From NCBI GenBank assembly GCA_030667765.1, contig DAOUVF010000150.1:1-7212 (forward strand): a stretch of 7,212 nucleotides of DNA, read 5' to 3'. Both the position numbers and the translations under genes were made by a program. Within the stretch, counting starts at the first letter, position 1. Every line of letters starts with the position of its first letter. Below the pieces are notes generated by a model, which saw only the letters and a list, made by a program, of their open reading frames with translations, was not told the origin of the DNA and did no database searches. Positions 1-7,204 of the stretch are shown piece after piece. Source of the stretch: Bacteroides sp. Its GTDB lineage: Bacteria > Bacteroidota > Bacteroidia > Bacteroidales > SM23-62.

Positions 1-108
1 ACCCTCCCGGAGCAGGTCCAGGACCTTCATCCGAGCGGGATGGCCGAGGGCCTTGCACACGGCGGCGTGCAGATGGTAGATCCGGTCGTCGTACTTGGGT
101 CTGCGCAT
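1..108 (-). CDS. ArsR-family transcriptional regulator, N-terminal fragment (foreign to the rest of the window)
   Basis: This fragment covers 36 codons from an ATG at 108 to the window edge. The translated stretch VCKALGHPARMKVLDLLREG (the last 20 residues) matches the start of the ArsR/SmtB winged-helix domain, whose usual form is an ALxxPxRxxILxLLxxGE pattern. It is preceded by a short N-terminal helix-like region (RIYHLHAA). GC content is about 66% (71 of 108 by count), with GCC, CTG, CTC, GTC and CGG codons unlike the rest of the window. It happens to be in frame with the esterase-M14 gene, but a DNA-binding repressor makes no sense at the end of a secreted enzyme. No Shine-Dalgarno precedes the ATG, consistent with the upstream DNA coming from another source. 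The inducer (metal or other) cannot be told, because the sensor residues lie beyond the window. Confidence 0.6.
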   Translation of the reverse strand, partial: MRRPKYDDRIYHLHAAVCKALGHPARMKVLDLLREG

Positions 109-2370
109 TTTCTGCAATCCTTCTATCCAGCCGGCATTAAGTTCATACACAAACCACTCAATCCCGTACCGCTGGGTTATCCCTCCTCCTGGACTCCTGG
201 TAACTGCACGTTCCCTGAACCAGGTATCTTTTCGAAGTAGTTTTTCAAGGGTTTTCATATGATCCACATATACCAGAGAATCAGCATTCGCCGGTGGTTC
301 AAAAATTACTGGACCGCCATCATCATTATGAAAATCAATGCCCAGGTCGGGTTTCATGCCTTTGTCAATCATTTTCTCAAACCACTGTTCCATATGGTAA
401 ACTTCAGGGGATAGTACCGGATCAGCTGGTTCTTCAAGTCCCCTGTTCAGGTCCATTCCATTCATGTTAAACCTTGCCTTACCATGTGCCACACCATCAA
501 TGTTTGCCATAGGGAAAATATATACACAATAATTCTTCAGATAATCATCAACTGCCTCCGTGCGCTGCAGAAGTTTGTCAATAATTCCTTCAGACACCCA
601 GTTGCCACCCGGTTCCCAGGGATGTGCGCGCACCCGGATAAACACACTGTGCGGGGCTGTTTCCTTTCCAATACGGTTTATGTGAAGGTCTCTTCCTTCG
701 ACGGATTTGCCAATGGTTTCTATACCGATCCGGTCATCATTTTTAATCTTTGACAACAATTTATTAAGATCGCTCAAACGATAAGGCTCCACACTGGCAA
801 TATAAAGTGAATCGCTGTCCATATGGAACATTATTTTCATACGTTTGTCGCTGTTTAGTAACTCACCCGGGACATGCCTCCACTCTTTCCCGTCATTTGA
901 AACGACACAATAATTAATATTTGTGGTATTATAATTCATTCTTCCATTGTATATAGAGCTGTAATCCTTAAATACAATGGGAACATCAGTTCCTGTCTGT
1001 CCAATAAGTAAAAAGTGAAAATGATTATTCTGGCGGTTAAATACCTTCCTTTGGTAATCATAATTCTGATGGATATAAAAGGTACCGTCACTGCCTTTTT
1101 CCCAATCCATAGTTGATCCGTTCTCGATGAAACTATTGATGTAGATCAGTGGAGACCTTGCGATGTCAAAATCCCATGCCATATCATTGGATGTCACCGC
1201 GGTAAGCGGGTAAGGAAATGTGCTGTTAAAAACATGCAACTGGTAGGGCTCTTCAATGTGCACTCCGGTTTCATCAAATTCCCCGTTTTCATCGAGAACC
1301 ACCTTGGTATCAAGTCCCAGATGAGCAGCCATAAAAGGGTACATGACCTTACGTTTTGAATAGCCATAATCATGGCCCTCATCAGGGAAATGTGCATTCT
1401 CAACCAGTTTGGATTTCCCGTACAGCTCATAAACGTTTTGAATATATGGGAATTCCACTTCCGGACCATTTTTTGTCCAATCCCCTCCATCTGATATGAG
1501 CAATTGTGGCCTGGGAGCCGCCACTGCGGCAATTTCGACATTATTGGTTTCGTGATCTGCACTTCTATGGATTGGCATACCGCTTTCACCCACGCAACCA
1601 CCAAAAAAATGTGCCGAAACCATAACTGTTGGAACAGAAACAGTTATCCTGTCATCCACTGCCGCCAGTAAGAAAGTCTGTGTACCTCCGCCAGATGCGC
1701 CGGTTACCCCTATCCTGTCATCATCAACTTCAGGCAGGGAACACAGAAAATCTACCGCACGGATACTGTTCCACAACTGCAGCTTAAGGGTTTTTGGATG
1801 GCGATGTATCCAGCCCACTTCACGCATCTCACCATAACCCACCATATCATATGATAATACCACAGCCCCCATCTTTGCCAGCGTTGCACAGCGTTTCTGC
1901 ATATCCGGGCGATAACGGCCGTAATCCCCGTCTTTTGACCAGTGTCCGTGGGGACATAGTATAGCCGGGGACTTCCCCTCTATACCAACGGGTTTGTATA
2001 GGCTGCCGGTTACAAATACACCCGGTGTACTCTCAAATGCAACATTTACTACTGTGTACCCGTCGTAGGCTCTTGGATTCCGGTAAATGGGATTGATCCT
2101 TCCTCGCTCAGGCAAAGGTGATAGCTCTGCCCCTTTCAGTATGCCCTCACGAATGATCCCGGCACGTCTTTCCCATTCTTCCAGGTTGTGATAACTTTCG
2201 CTGAAACGTTTCAGTTGTGCCTTCGCTTCATCTTCCGTTTGAAAGTGGCCAACACAGAGCAGGGGGTCTTCGGGCTCCTGGGCCTGGATGAATTGTGCCA
2301 GACCCTGAAACATGAGGATTGCAAGACTTAAAAATATTGATCGGGTAGTGAATTTATTATTCTTTCTCAT
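1..2370 (-). CDS. Secreted acetyl-xylan-esterase-like hydrolase fused to CCP-like M14 carboxypeptidase; open at left edge, foreign-looking 3' end
   Basis: The frame is open for 790 codons from ATG 2370 to the window edge without a stop. Residues 1-30 form a signal peptide, with likely cleavage after FIQA. Residues about 40-375 are an alpha/beta hydrolase resembling secreted acetyl xylan esterase/dienelactone-hydrolase-type proteins: CPHGHW (129-134 region), nucleophile Ser226 in GASGGGTQ, probable acid Asp297 in GDWTKN, and His333 in EGHDYG. Residues about 405-540 resemble the beta-sandwich N-domain of cytosolic carboxypeptidases (FHFLLIGQTG, a VSNDGKEW motif, then ASVEPYRLSDL). Residues about 541-754 are an M14 zinc carboxypeptidase: GKSVEGRDL (554-562), zinc ligands His583 and Glu586 in HPWE and His681 in DFHNDDGG, PMANIDGV (620-627), substrate-binding Asn642-Arg643 in GMDLNRG, and catalytic Glu743 in YELN. 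All catalytic residues of both enzymes appear present. The M14 domain stops early: from residue 755 (base 108) the sequence turns ArsR-like and GC-rich, so the true C-terminus is probably missing. It is the last gene in view of the putative operon, 37 bp after the lyase. Confidence 0.85.
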   Translation of the reverse strand, partial: MRKNNKFTTRSIFLSLAILMFQGLAQFIQAQEPEDPLLCVGHFQTEDEAKAQLKRFSESYHNLEEWERRAGIIREGILKGAELSPLPERGRINPIYRNPRAYDGYTVVNVAFESTPGVFVTGSLYKPVGIEGKSPAILCPHGHWSKDGDYGRYRPDMQKRCATLAKMGAVVLSYDMVGYGEMREVGWIHRHPKTLKLQLWNSIRAVDFLCSLPEVDDDRIGVTGASGGGTQTFLLAAVDDRITVSVPTVMVSAHFFGGCVGESGMPIHRSADHETNNVEIAAVAAPRPQLLISDGGDWTKNGPEVEFPYIQNVYELYGKSKLVENAHFPDEGHDYGYSKRKVMYPFMAAHLGLDTKVVLDENGEFDETGVHIEEPYQLHVFNSTFPYPLTAVTSNDMAWDFDIARSPLIYINSFIENGSTMDWEKGSDGTFYIHQNYDYQRKVFNRQNNHFHFLLIGQTGTDVPIVFKDYSSIYNGRMNYNTTNINYCVVSNDGKEWRHVPGELLNSDKRMKIMFHMDSDSLYIASVEPYRLSDLNKLLSKIKNDDRIGIETIGKSVEGRDLHINRIGKETAPHSVFIRVRAHPWEPGGNWVSEGIIDKLLQRTEAVDDYLKNYCVYIFPMANIDGVAHGKARFNMNGMDLNRGLEEPADPVLSPEVYHMEQWFEKMIDKGMKPDLGIDFHNDDGGPVIFEPPANADSLVYVDHMKTLEKLLRKDTWFRERAVTRSPGGGITQRYGIEWFVYELNAGWIEGLQKMRRPKYDDRIYHLHAAVCKALGHPARMKVLDLLREG
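98..120. other. Composition and homology breakpoint (probable chimeric junction)
   Basis: Right of about position 109 the DNA has the moderate GC and codon use of the other genes and encodes the end of an M14 domain (AGWIEGLQK). Left of it the GC jumps to about 66% and the protein becomes ArsR-like. The exact join cannot be placed better than roughly ten bases. No terminal inverted repeat, target duplication or tRNA end is visible that would suggest a mobile-element boundary. Confidence 0.6.
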
Positions 2371-2401
2371 CTGTTAATATTTATATTGGACTTTTTCTAT
2401 C

Positions 2402-2410
2402 CTATTATTA
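2402..2410 (-). other. Triple in-frame stop at the end of the lyase gene
   Basis: The lyase reading frame ends TAA-TAA-TAG, three consecutive in-frame stop codons. This ensures termination ahead of the next gene's start 37 bp downstream. The rest of the 37-bp gap is A/T-rich, without a hairpin or a clear Shine-Dalgarno. Confidence 0.7.
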
Positions 2411-4789
2411 ATCCGCCTTCGTGCGAACCTTCATCTGGACAATGAATGTCGCTGCCCTGCTCTTTTTTTTTGTAGAGACTGTGAGATGCCATTGATCAGG
2501 ATATGTATAACCTTCAAACGACCGGGCTGGCGGAGGAGGCGAGAATTCATTGGTCTGCGAGAATTCAAGTTCTTGCGGTGACAGAAACTCCACAATCAGC
2601 CTGGCTTTTCCTTTTGTGATGATCACCCGGTTCTTATTTCTGTCAATCTCCATCTTTTCCAGCGAGTGAAGCAGCCAGTCATAACGGGCCGGGACAGGAG
2701 CCTCCAGTTCGTCAATCAGCAGAAAATCCCTAGGCCGCTGGTAATAAACATGACGGATGAATTTATCCAGACGGCCTTTATAGGCTTCGGTTGCATCGCC
2801 TGCAGCATAATCCACGCTTCCGGGCTCTCCGTTACCCATCTTAAAAGCAATTATCTTTCCCCTGGAAGTACGGTCACCCAGCGATGTCTCCCGGTTGCCG
2901 GTTGCCTGTCCCTCTCCGTCAACCAGTATGGTATTATGTGCCTTTGTCTGTCTGGTCCAGCCCTGTTGGTGCGGACCACCATAACTGGAATAGTAACCTG
3001 ATTGAACAGCCAGGGCTTCCCCGAACCCCTGAATGTAGAATGCATTTTGGTCAGCATAAATATGGCTCCATGCACCAAAAGGAGAGCTTTTAAGAAGGAA
3101 AAAAGTCTCCTGCGGGTTCCCCAGATCTTCGTGAAAAGCCACCAATCCAATGTCTTTGAAAACCCGCATACCGGGCAGATCATCCGGTGCTTTTGGGGTG
3201 ACTGTTTCCGATGTCTCATCGAGCCAGAAAAAGCTCATGATTCCTGTGGGTATCTTTGTTTCTGCTACAGGCATTTGTTGTGGGGGACTCATTTCCGCAC
3301 GCCATCGAAAGTATGGGTTATTAAAAATAGTCGCCAGCCGGTAAAGGTTCATCTTGTTGGCCGGCCAGTAGGAACCGACACCTGTGTCGGCGAATGGCCG
3401 CTTTTTAGTATAATAAGGATAGGCATAAATTTTATACCAGCCATTATTTCGGTAAAACTCCGTCTTCATCACATCCAGTCCCATGGCACTTTCGAGGCAG
3501 TGGGCAGATTGGAGCATATAGTTGAAATACATCATCCAGTAACTCGGCCCTTCTGCATAACCTCCGTCACGTCCGCCCCAGGGTGGATAAAAGGTGATTG
3601 CTATTGGTATAAGGTAGCTCAACCACTTTTCAGCCTCCGGGGCTTCCTCATACAAAACAACCCCAACCTGGCTCATGTAACTAACTAACCTGACCAAATG
3701 ATTAACAAAAGGTTTAGTATGGAAATCCTGATCACGCCACATTTTGTATACCTGTTCTCCCCTTGCTGCCAGCATATTCCTGATCACAACACGCTCTTCC
3801 TCATTGAGATAATCGTAGATCCAGTCGTAAGCCCTGGCTCCATTTAGCAGGATAGGCATAGCCAATTCATCATTAGCAGCCAGGGAACTGGTTCCTTCCA
3901 GATCCCATCCGGCAAAAGCTAGCAGCCATTCTTTGGCCCGTTCGGCATATTTCTCCTCTTCAGTCATCAGGTAACAAAAACTGAGAAAATCGAGTACCTG
4001 CCCGGATTTGCGCGCCAGTTCATAATAACCGCGCCATACACGACGAATATATCCCCCCTGTTTAAATTCAGGCTCCTGGTTTAAAGGAACCAGCAGCAGT
4101 GAATCAGCAAAACCGGCAATCCGGGCATAAAGATCCCTGTGTGGTTTACTTGTCTGAAGAAGTCCCCGCAGACTATCTATTTGTCCAGGATTAATAAATA
4201 GCCTGGGATGGGAATCCGGTATGTTTGAATACAGATCTTTCAAAGGCGGGACTTTGTATTCCATGAATTCCGGGGATATTGTAAACTTTCTGGTTTCAGA
4301 GGCCGGCTGAATATTATTTCCCGGCAATACTGTCCTCCACCGCCAGTACCAGTCCCCCGCACCTAGCACAAACGATGGCCGGTGCATCGGAAGTGGCAAT
4401 CCGGCTATCAGCCAGGTTGTTTCTCTATTGTATATCACCGGTTCTTCCGATAATAATTCCGGGATCAATGCCCCTTCCCTCATGGCTTTTTCAACTAATC
4501 GCTTGCCTTCTTCAAAATGAATGTCCCGGGAAATTTCCAAAATAAAGGCTTCACTCCCATCTTCCGAAGGCCAGTGGAATCCGGGTGGATTGGTAACCAC
4601 CGTATCTCCATGGGCCGGACCGGGTTTTATTACCAGGGGATCGTACTCGGGAAAGCTCGGATCTACATCTTCAACCGAGGTTGCCCAGACTGATGGTTTT
4701 TCAGATAGCGGATTGCAGGATACAATTATTCCAGCTAGAATAATTAGCGGAAAGAGAGGTACGATAAATCTTAAGAAATGTTTTTCCAT
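2408..4789 (-). CDS. DUF4962/heparinase II-III-like polysaccharide lyase lipoprotein
   Basis: This is a 793-residue protein. A hydrophobic leader ends in the lipobox IVSC with Cys25 as the lipidation site, so it is probably anchored to the outer or inner membrane. The N-terminal part is DUF4962-like: a fibronectin-like segment containing TNPPGFHWP (66-74), then a helical alpha/alpha-toroid region from about 190 to 500. The C-terminal beta-rich part (about 545-790) is heparinase II/III-like, with SHIYADQNAF (575-584) and the family hallmark HNTILVDGEGQ (618-628). Candidate catalytic residues are Asn363-His364 (FVNHL) and a Tyr in RDGGYAEGPSYW (Tyr417, or Tyr411). His576, Asp580 and His618 could form the metal or +1 site. 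Lyases of this build, for example PL39, PL17 and PL21, beta-eliminate uronic-acid polysaccharides (alginate, heparin-like glycans). The exact substrate cannot be read here. It ends in three consecutive in-frame stops, 37 bp before the next gene. An A9 run near the 3' end (about 2463-2471) is in frame. Confidence 0.85.
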   Translation of the reverse strand: MEKHFLRFIVPLFPLIILAGIIVSCNPLSEKPSVWATSVEDVDPSFPEYDPLVIKPGPAHGDTVVTNPPGFHWPSEDGSEAFILEISRDIHFEEGKRLVEKAMREGALIPELLSEEPVIYNRETTWLIAGLPLPMHRPSFVLGAGDWYWRWRTVLPGNNIQPASETRKFTISPEFMEYKVPPLKDLYSNIPDSHPRLFINPGQIDSLRGLLQTSKPHRDLYARIAGFADSLLLVPLNQEPEFKQGGYIRRVWRGYYELARKSGQVLDFLSFCYLMTEEEKYAERAKEWLLAFAGWDLEGTSSLAANDELAMPILLNGARAYDWIYDYLNEEERVVIRNMLAARGEQVYKMWRDQDFHTKPFVNHLVRLVSYMSQVGVVLYEEAPEAEKWLSYLIPIAITFYPPWGGRDGGYAEGPSYWMMYFNYMLQSAHCLESAMGLDVMKTEFYRNNGWYKIYAYPYYTKKRPFADTGVGSYWPANKMNLYRLATIFNNPYFRWRAEMSPPQQMPVAETKIPTGIMSFFWLDETSETVTPKAPDDLPGMRVFKDIGLVAFHEDLGNPQETFFLLKSSPFGAWSHIYADQNAFYIQGFGEALAVQSGYYSSYGGPHQQGWTRQTKAHNTILVDGEGQATGNRETSLGDRTSRGKIIAFKMGNGEPGSVDYAAGDATEAYKGRLDKFIRHVYYQRPRDFLLIDELEAPVPARYDWLLHSLEKMEIDRNKNRVIITKGKARLIVEFLSPQELEFSQTNEFSPPPPARSFEGYTYPDQWHLTVSTKKKSRAATFIVQMKVRTKAD

Positions 4790-4871
4790 TTTCACACCTA
4801 TTAAAATTTTCTTACTTCAGTATTTTCCTGAGCTGAAACATGTCCTCCGTTTAGAGATCATCGAGCCTTAT
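4790..4871 (-). other. 82-bp intergenic gap between acyltransferase and lyase genes
   Basis: This is the largest gap inside the putative operon. It holds no recognisable Bacteroidota-type promoter (no TAnnTTTG) and no strong terminator; the only foldable element is a weak TTCAG/CTGAA pair at about 4815-4839. It contains a GGAGG (4844-4848) followed two bases later by a 9-codon reading frame (4841-4812), spaced too tightly for good initiation. Confidence 0.4.
4795..4799 (-). promoter_or_regulatory. Ribosome binding site of the lyase lipoprotein gene
   Basis: On the minus strand AGGTG lies five bases before ATG 4789. This spacing favours ATG 4789 over the in-frame GTG at 4795, which would overlap the site itself. 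It is the only convincing Shine-Dalgarno-like sequence in front of a gene in this window. Confidence 0.5.
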
Positions 4872-5984
4872 TTAAATCCTGATAAATATCTTCTTTTTAT
4901 ACAGCCAGTAACAGATATACCATAACAGATACAACACGATCGCACTGGTTATAATATTTGCCATTAGTTCTCCGGTCCAGCCAAACAAAGTCATGGAAAA
5001 AGGATGTATTACATGCTCAATAAACTGTGAGCCACCCACATGACCAAACAAATAAATGAACAAGGGGTTCATGCCCACTATGACAAGGAACAAGGACCAT
5101 TTCTTCTGCTTCATGATATCGATTACCCAGAAAGAAAGAGCGAGGGCCAATATCGTCCATCCACCGCTGACAATAACAAATGAAGATGTAGCAATGCGTT
5201 TAATAATAGGTGTGACAGGATCGAGGGCATATCCAATAACCACTCCGGTCAGACCTGCAATGACAAGTATTTTCAGCTTTTGCATATTACTCCTCTTGCT
5301 CATCAGCAGTTGCCCTGCCAGCACGCCCCAGATGGTGTGGGCCGTTGTGGGGATTGCATTGAATGAAACCCAGTGGCCGTTCAGATTGGCCCCGCCATAC
5401 AGCAAATCAAGCCAGGTGCCGAAATTTTCATTGGCTACAAAGGGGTGATTAAAGCCCTCTATGGGAAATAAACGGTAAATAATCTCCGTGGCTGCCAGCA
5501 GAATTAATGAAAAAATGATCTGTGTCCTTGCCGGTTTGTTCATGACCAGAAAAGCCAGCAGGTATGTTACGGAAAGCTGTGCCAGGACATTCTGGAATCT
5601 AAAGGCATGTTCCCCTGGCCCCTGGTAAGCAAGTGCCCAGCCAAGGAACAAAAGCAGGAAAGCCCGTTTTATTGTATGCCTCAGGATTTGTGCATGGTCC
5701 TGGCCCCGTTTAACCCGGTTGGCATAGGAATAAGGTATGGCTACACCCACAATAAACATAAAGAAGGGCTGGATCAGGTCCCAGAACCGTAAGCCATTCC
5801 ATGGATGATGATGAAATTGTGTACCGATAGCGTAAAGAACGGTACCTTCTAATTCAGGTACCGTCAATTGTGAAAAAAGGCTCGTGAATTCAGAAACCAA
5901 TAAAAACATGGTAAGTCCCCGGAAAAAGTCTAAAGAGATTAAACGTTCCCCGATCTGAGAGGACTTCACAGCAGATTGTGTCAT
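4872..5984 (-). CDS. HGSNAT-like/DUF5009 transmembrane acyltransferase
   Basis: This is a 370-residue integral membrane protein with about ten hydrophobic segments (roughly 18-36, 68-88, 105-121, 133-149, 155-171, 207-228, 236-252, 266-291, 297-318, 340-362). Family signatures are the N-terminal SLDFFRGLTMFLLV (17-30), HHHPWNGLRFWDLIQPFFMF (58-77), and ATSSFVIVSGGWTILAL (265-281) ahead of a VID motif. In human HGSNAT the acetyl-accepting His sits three residues before the W of a WNG motif; here that position is His59, inside a three-His run. Family members move acetyl groups from cytoplasmic acetyl-CoA to a sugar on the other side of the membrane, and bacterial members often lie in glycan-degradation loci. 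The start is placed at ATG 5984, 14 bp after the upstream stop. A longer frame from GTG 6068 would overlap the upstream gene by 70 bp and add a charged, non-family extension. No Shine-Dalgarno is seen (the leader is T-rich). The acceptor sugar is not determined. Confidence 0.88.
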   Translation of the reverse strand: MTQSAVKSSQIGERLISLDFFRGLTMFLLVSEFTSLFSQLTVPELEGTVLYAIGTQFHHHPWNGLRFWDLIQPFFMFIVGVAIPYSYANRVKRGQDHAQILRHTIKRAFLLLFLGWALAYQGPGEHAFRFQNVLAQLSVTYLLAFLVMNKPARTQIIFSLILLAATEIIYRLFPIEGFNHPFVANENFGTWLDLLYGGANLNGHWVSFNAIPTTAHTIWGVLAGQLLMSKRSNMQKLKILVIAGLTGVVIGYALDPVTPIIKRIATSSFVIVSGGWTILALALSFWVIDIMKQKKWSLFLVIVGMNPLFIYLFGHVGGSQFIEHVIHPFSMTLFGWTGELMANIITSAIVLYLLWYICYWLYKKKIFIRI

Positions 5985-5998
5985 AAAGGAAAAAAATA

Positions 5999-7204
5999 TT
6001 AACCTGCCACCAGGATTTCTTTGATCCTGCTTGCCACTATTCTTTCCTGACCAGGTTGCATCATCCACGGCGTAATCCCAACAGAATCCTTTCCTCCCAC
6101 CGTTTCAATGGAAGGATGGCCTTCCCGAAGCTTTTGTCTCAATTCGTCAGGTGTCATTTTTACTTTATCGGGGTCCATGGAGATTTTTAACGAAGGCACA
6201 TGATTGGCCACCTTCGGAACATGGATTTCAGCAATAACGCCCGGTACTGAAGCTGCTGCATCATGGATGGTTTGAATCATGTTCTCCCACAATGTCCATT
6301 CCTTCTCGTGATCATTTGCCAGATAAGCTTCCACGGTTGCCAGCATACCCAGTATTTCTTCCTTATTCACCTTCATCCCCCTTCCAACGGTGTTTCCCCG
6401 AGGAGGTGCATGAAGCCGGGCGGCCTGTATATATTCCTTTTTACCAAGCAATAATCCGGCACTCTGGGGTCCCCTCAGCCCTTTCCCTCCTGAAAAACAA
6501 ACCAGGTCGAATCCCATATCCGTATACTTCCATAAGTTTTCTACAGGTGGCACATCCGCAGCACAATCATTAAAGGAAGGTATGCCATGTTTTTGAGCAA
6601 TTTCAACAAACTCATCATCCCTGATCTCTCCTACAAAATTATTTCCATTAAAAAACCACATCATGGCCGTTTTTTCATTGATGGCTCTTTCCAGTTCCTT
6701 TCTGGTTTCTGCCAACACAATCTTAACACCGCAATTTCGCAGGGCATGGTCATATCCAATGCGATGTGATTTCTGCATGAGCACCTCATCCTTCATGCCT
6801 GTCAGGTCCGGTATCTGTATCACCTTTTCCTCATCCATGCCAGAAAGGACCCCTGCCAGTCCCAATGTCATTGCAGAAAACGCTCCGGCTGATATGGTAG
6901 CCGCTTCACAGCCCAACAGGGAAGCAATCCTTTCCCCGACTTTGTCCTGAAGATCATCGAGTAGAACATACTCATTTGTTGCGTAATTATAGGCCTCTAT
7001 AACCTCCGGCCGCATGAGAGATCCCGTCATGAATGTATATGTCCCTGCTGCATTTATAAAGGTCCGTACACCCAGCTCCTTAAAATAATCCCGCCGGGTC
7101 GTATAGGCTGAAACCGGACTGCCGGCGAAAGTTTCCAGGCCAAACAGACTACCCACAAGGGGCAATCCAGCCAGTCTTTTTAATAATACTCTACGAGTAA
7201 CCAT
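5999..7204 (-). CDS. Tat-exported PLP-dependent enzyme, SelA/DgaE-like (aminotransferase class V-like fold)
   Basis: This is a 401-residue protein. The N-terminus has a twin-arginine signal (TRRVLLK at residues 3-9, then a hydrophobic stretch to about 30, with likely cleavage after SPVSA), so it should be exported already folded with its cofactor. The mature part shows fold type I PLP landmarks: an N-terminal INAAGTYT-type segment (50-57), a cofactor phosphate-binding loop around GCEAATISAGAFSA (98-111), Asp213 in NDCAAD as the pyridine-nitrogen ligand, and the Schiff-base Lys241 in FSGGKGLRGPQSAG (237-250). The GGKGLRGPQS context resembles the L-seryl-tRNA selenium transferase (SelA) and D-glucosaminate-6-phosphate ammonia-lyase (DgaE) group. 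A selenocysteine role is very unlikely for an exported protein with no selenium genes nearby. The substrate is unknown; an amino acid or amino sugar acid is plausible. The stop lies 14 bp before the acyltransferase start. The ATG is only 8 bases from the window edge, so upstream signals cannot be judged, but the Tat motif right after it supports this start. Confidence 0.88.
   Translation of the reverse strand: MVTRRVLLKRLAGLPLVGSLFGLETFAGSPVSAYTTRRDYFKELGVRTFINAAGTYTFMTGSLMRPEVIEAYNYATNEYVLLDDLQDKVGERIASLLGCEAATISAGAFSAMTLGLAGVLSGMDEEKVIQIPDLTGMKDEVLMQKSHRIGYDHALRNCGVKIVLAETRKELERAINEKTAMMWFFNGNNFVGEIRDDEFVEIAQKHGIPSFNDCAADVPPVENLWKYTDMGFDLVCFSGGKGLRGPQSAGLLLGKKEYIQAARLHAPPRGNTVGRGMKVNKEEILGMLATVEAYLANDHEKEWTLWENMIQTIHDAAASVPGVIAEIHVPKVANHVPSLKISMDPDKVKMTPDELRQKLREGHPSIETVGGKDSVGITPWMMQPGQERIVASRIKEILVAG

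Noticed and set aside
1194..1604. A 136-residue minus-strand reading frame inside the esterase half of the fusion gene.
   Set aside because: It is an alternative frame of the esterase-M14 gene, whose correct frame carries all the catalytic motifs.
1..2370. A natural three-part esterase/peptidase/ArsR protein.
   Set aside because: The ArsR part is compositionally foreign, would be exported, and replaces the end of the M14 domain. It is treated as a junction artefact or boundary instead.
3002..3688. A 228-residue plus-strand reading frame opposite the lyase gene.
   Set aside because: It is antisense to the clear heparinase II/III-like coding region, is rich in Cys/His/Arg without domain motifs, and has no ribosome binding site.
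4812..4841. A 9-codon minus-strand reading frame with a GGAGG just upstream, in the gap before the lyase gene, as a possible leader peptide.
   Set aside because: GGAGG is only two bases from the ATG, the peptide has no regulatory codon run, and no alternative hairpins follow. Chance is the better explanation.
5985..5998. The T-rich run between the PLP enzyme and acyltransferase genes as a terminator.
   Set aside because: There is no GC-rich stem before the T run, and the next gene starts within 14 bp.
5985..6068. An N-terminal extension of the acyltransferase starting at GTG 6068.
   Set aside because: It would overlap the upstream PLP enzyme gene by 70 bp and add a non-family charged leader. 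ATG 5984, just after the upstream stop, fits the family start.
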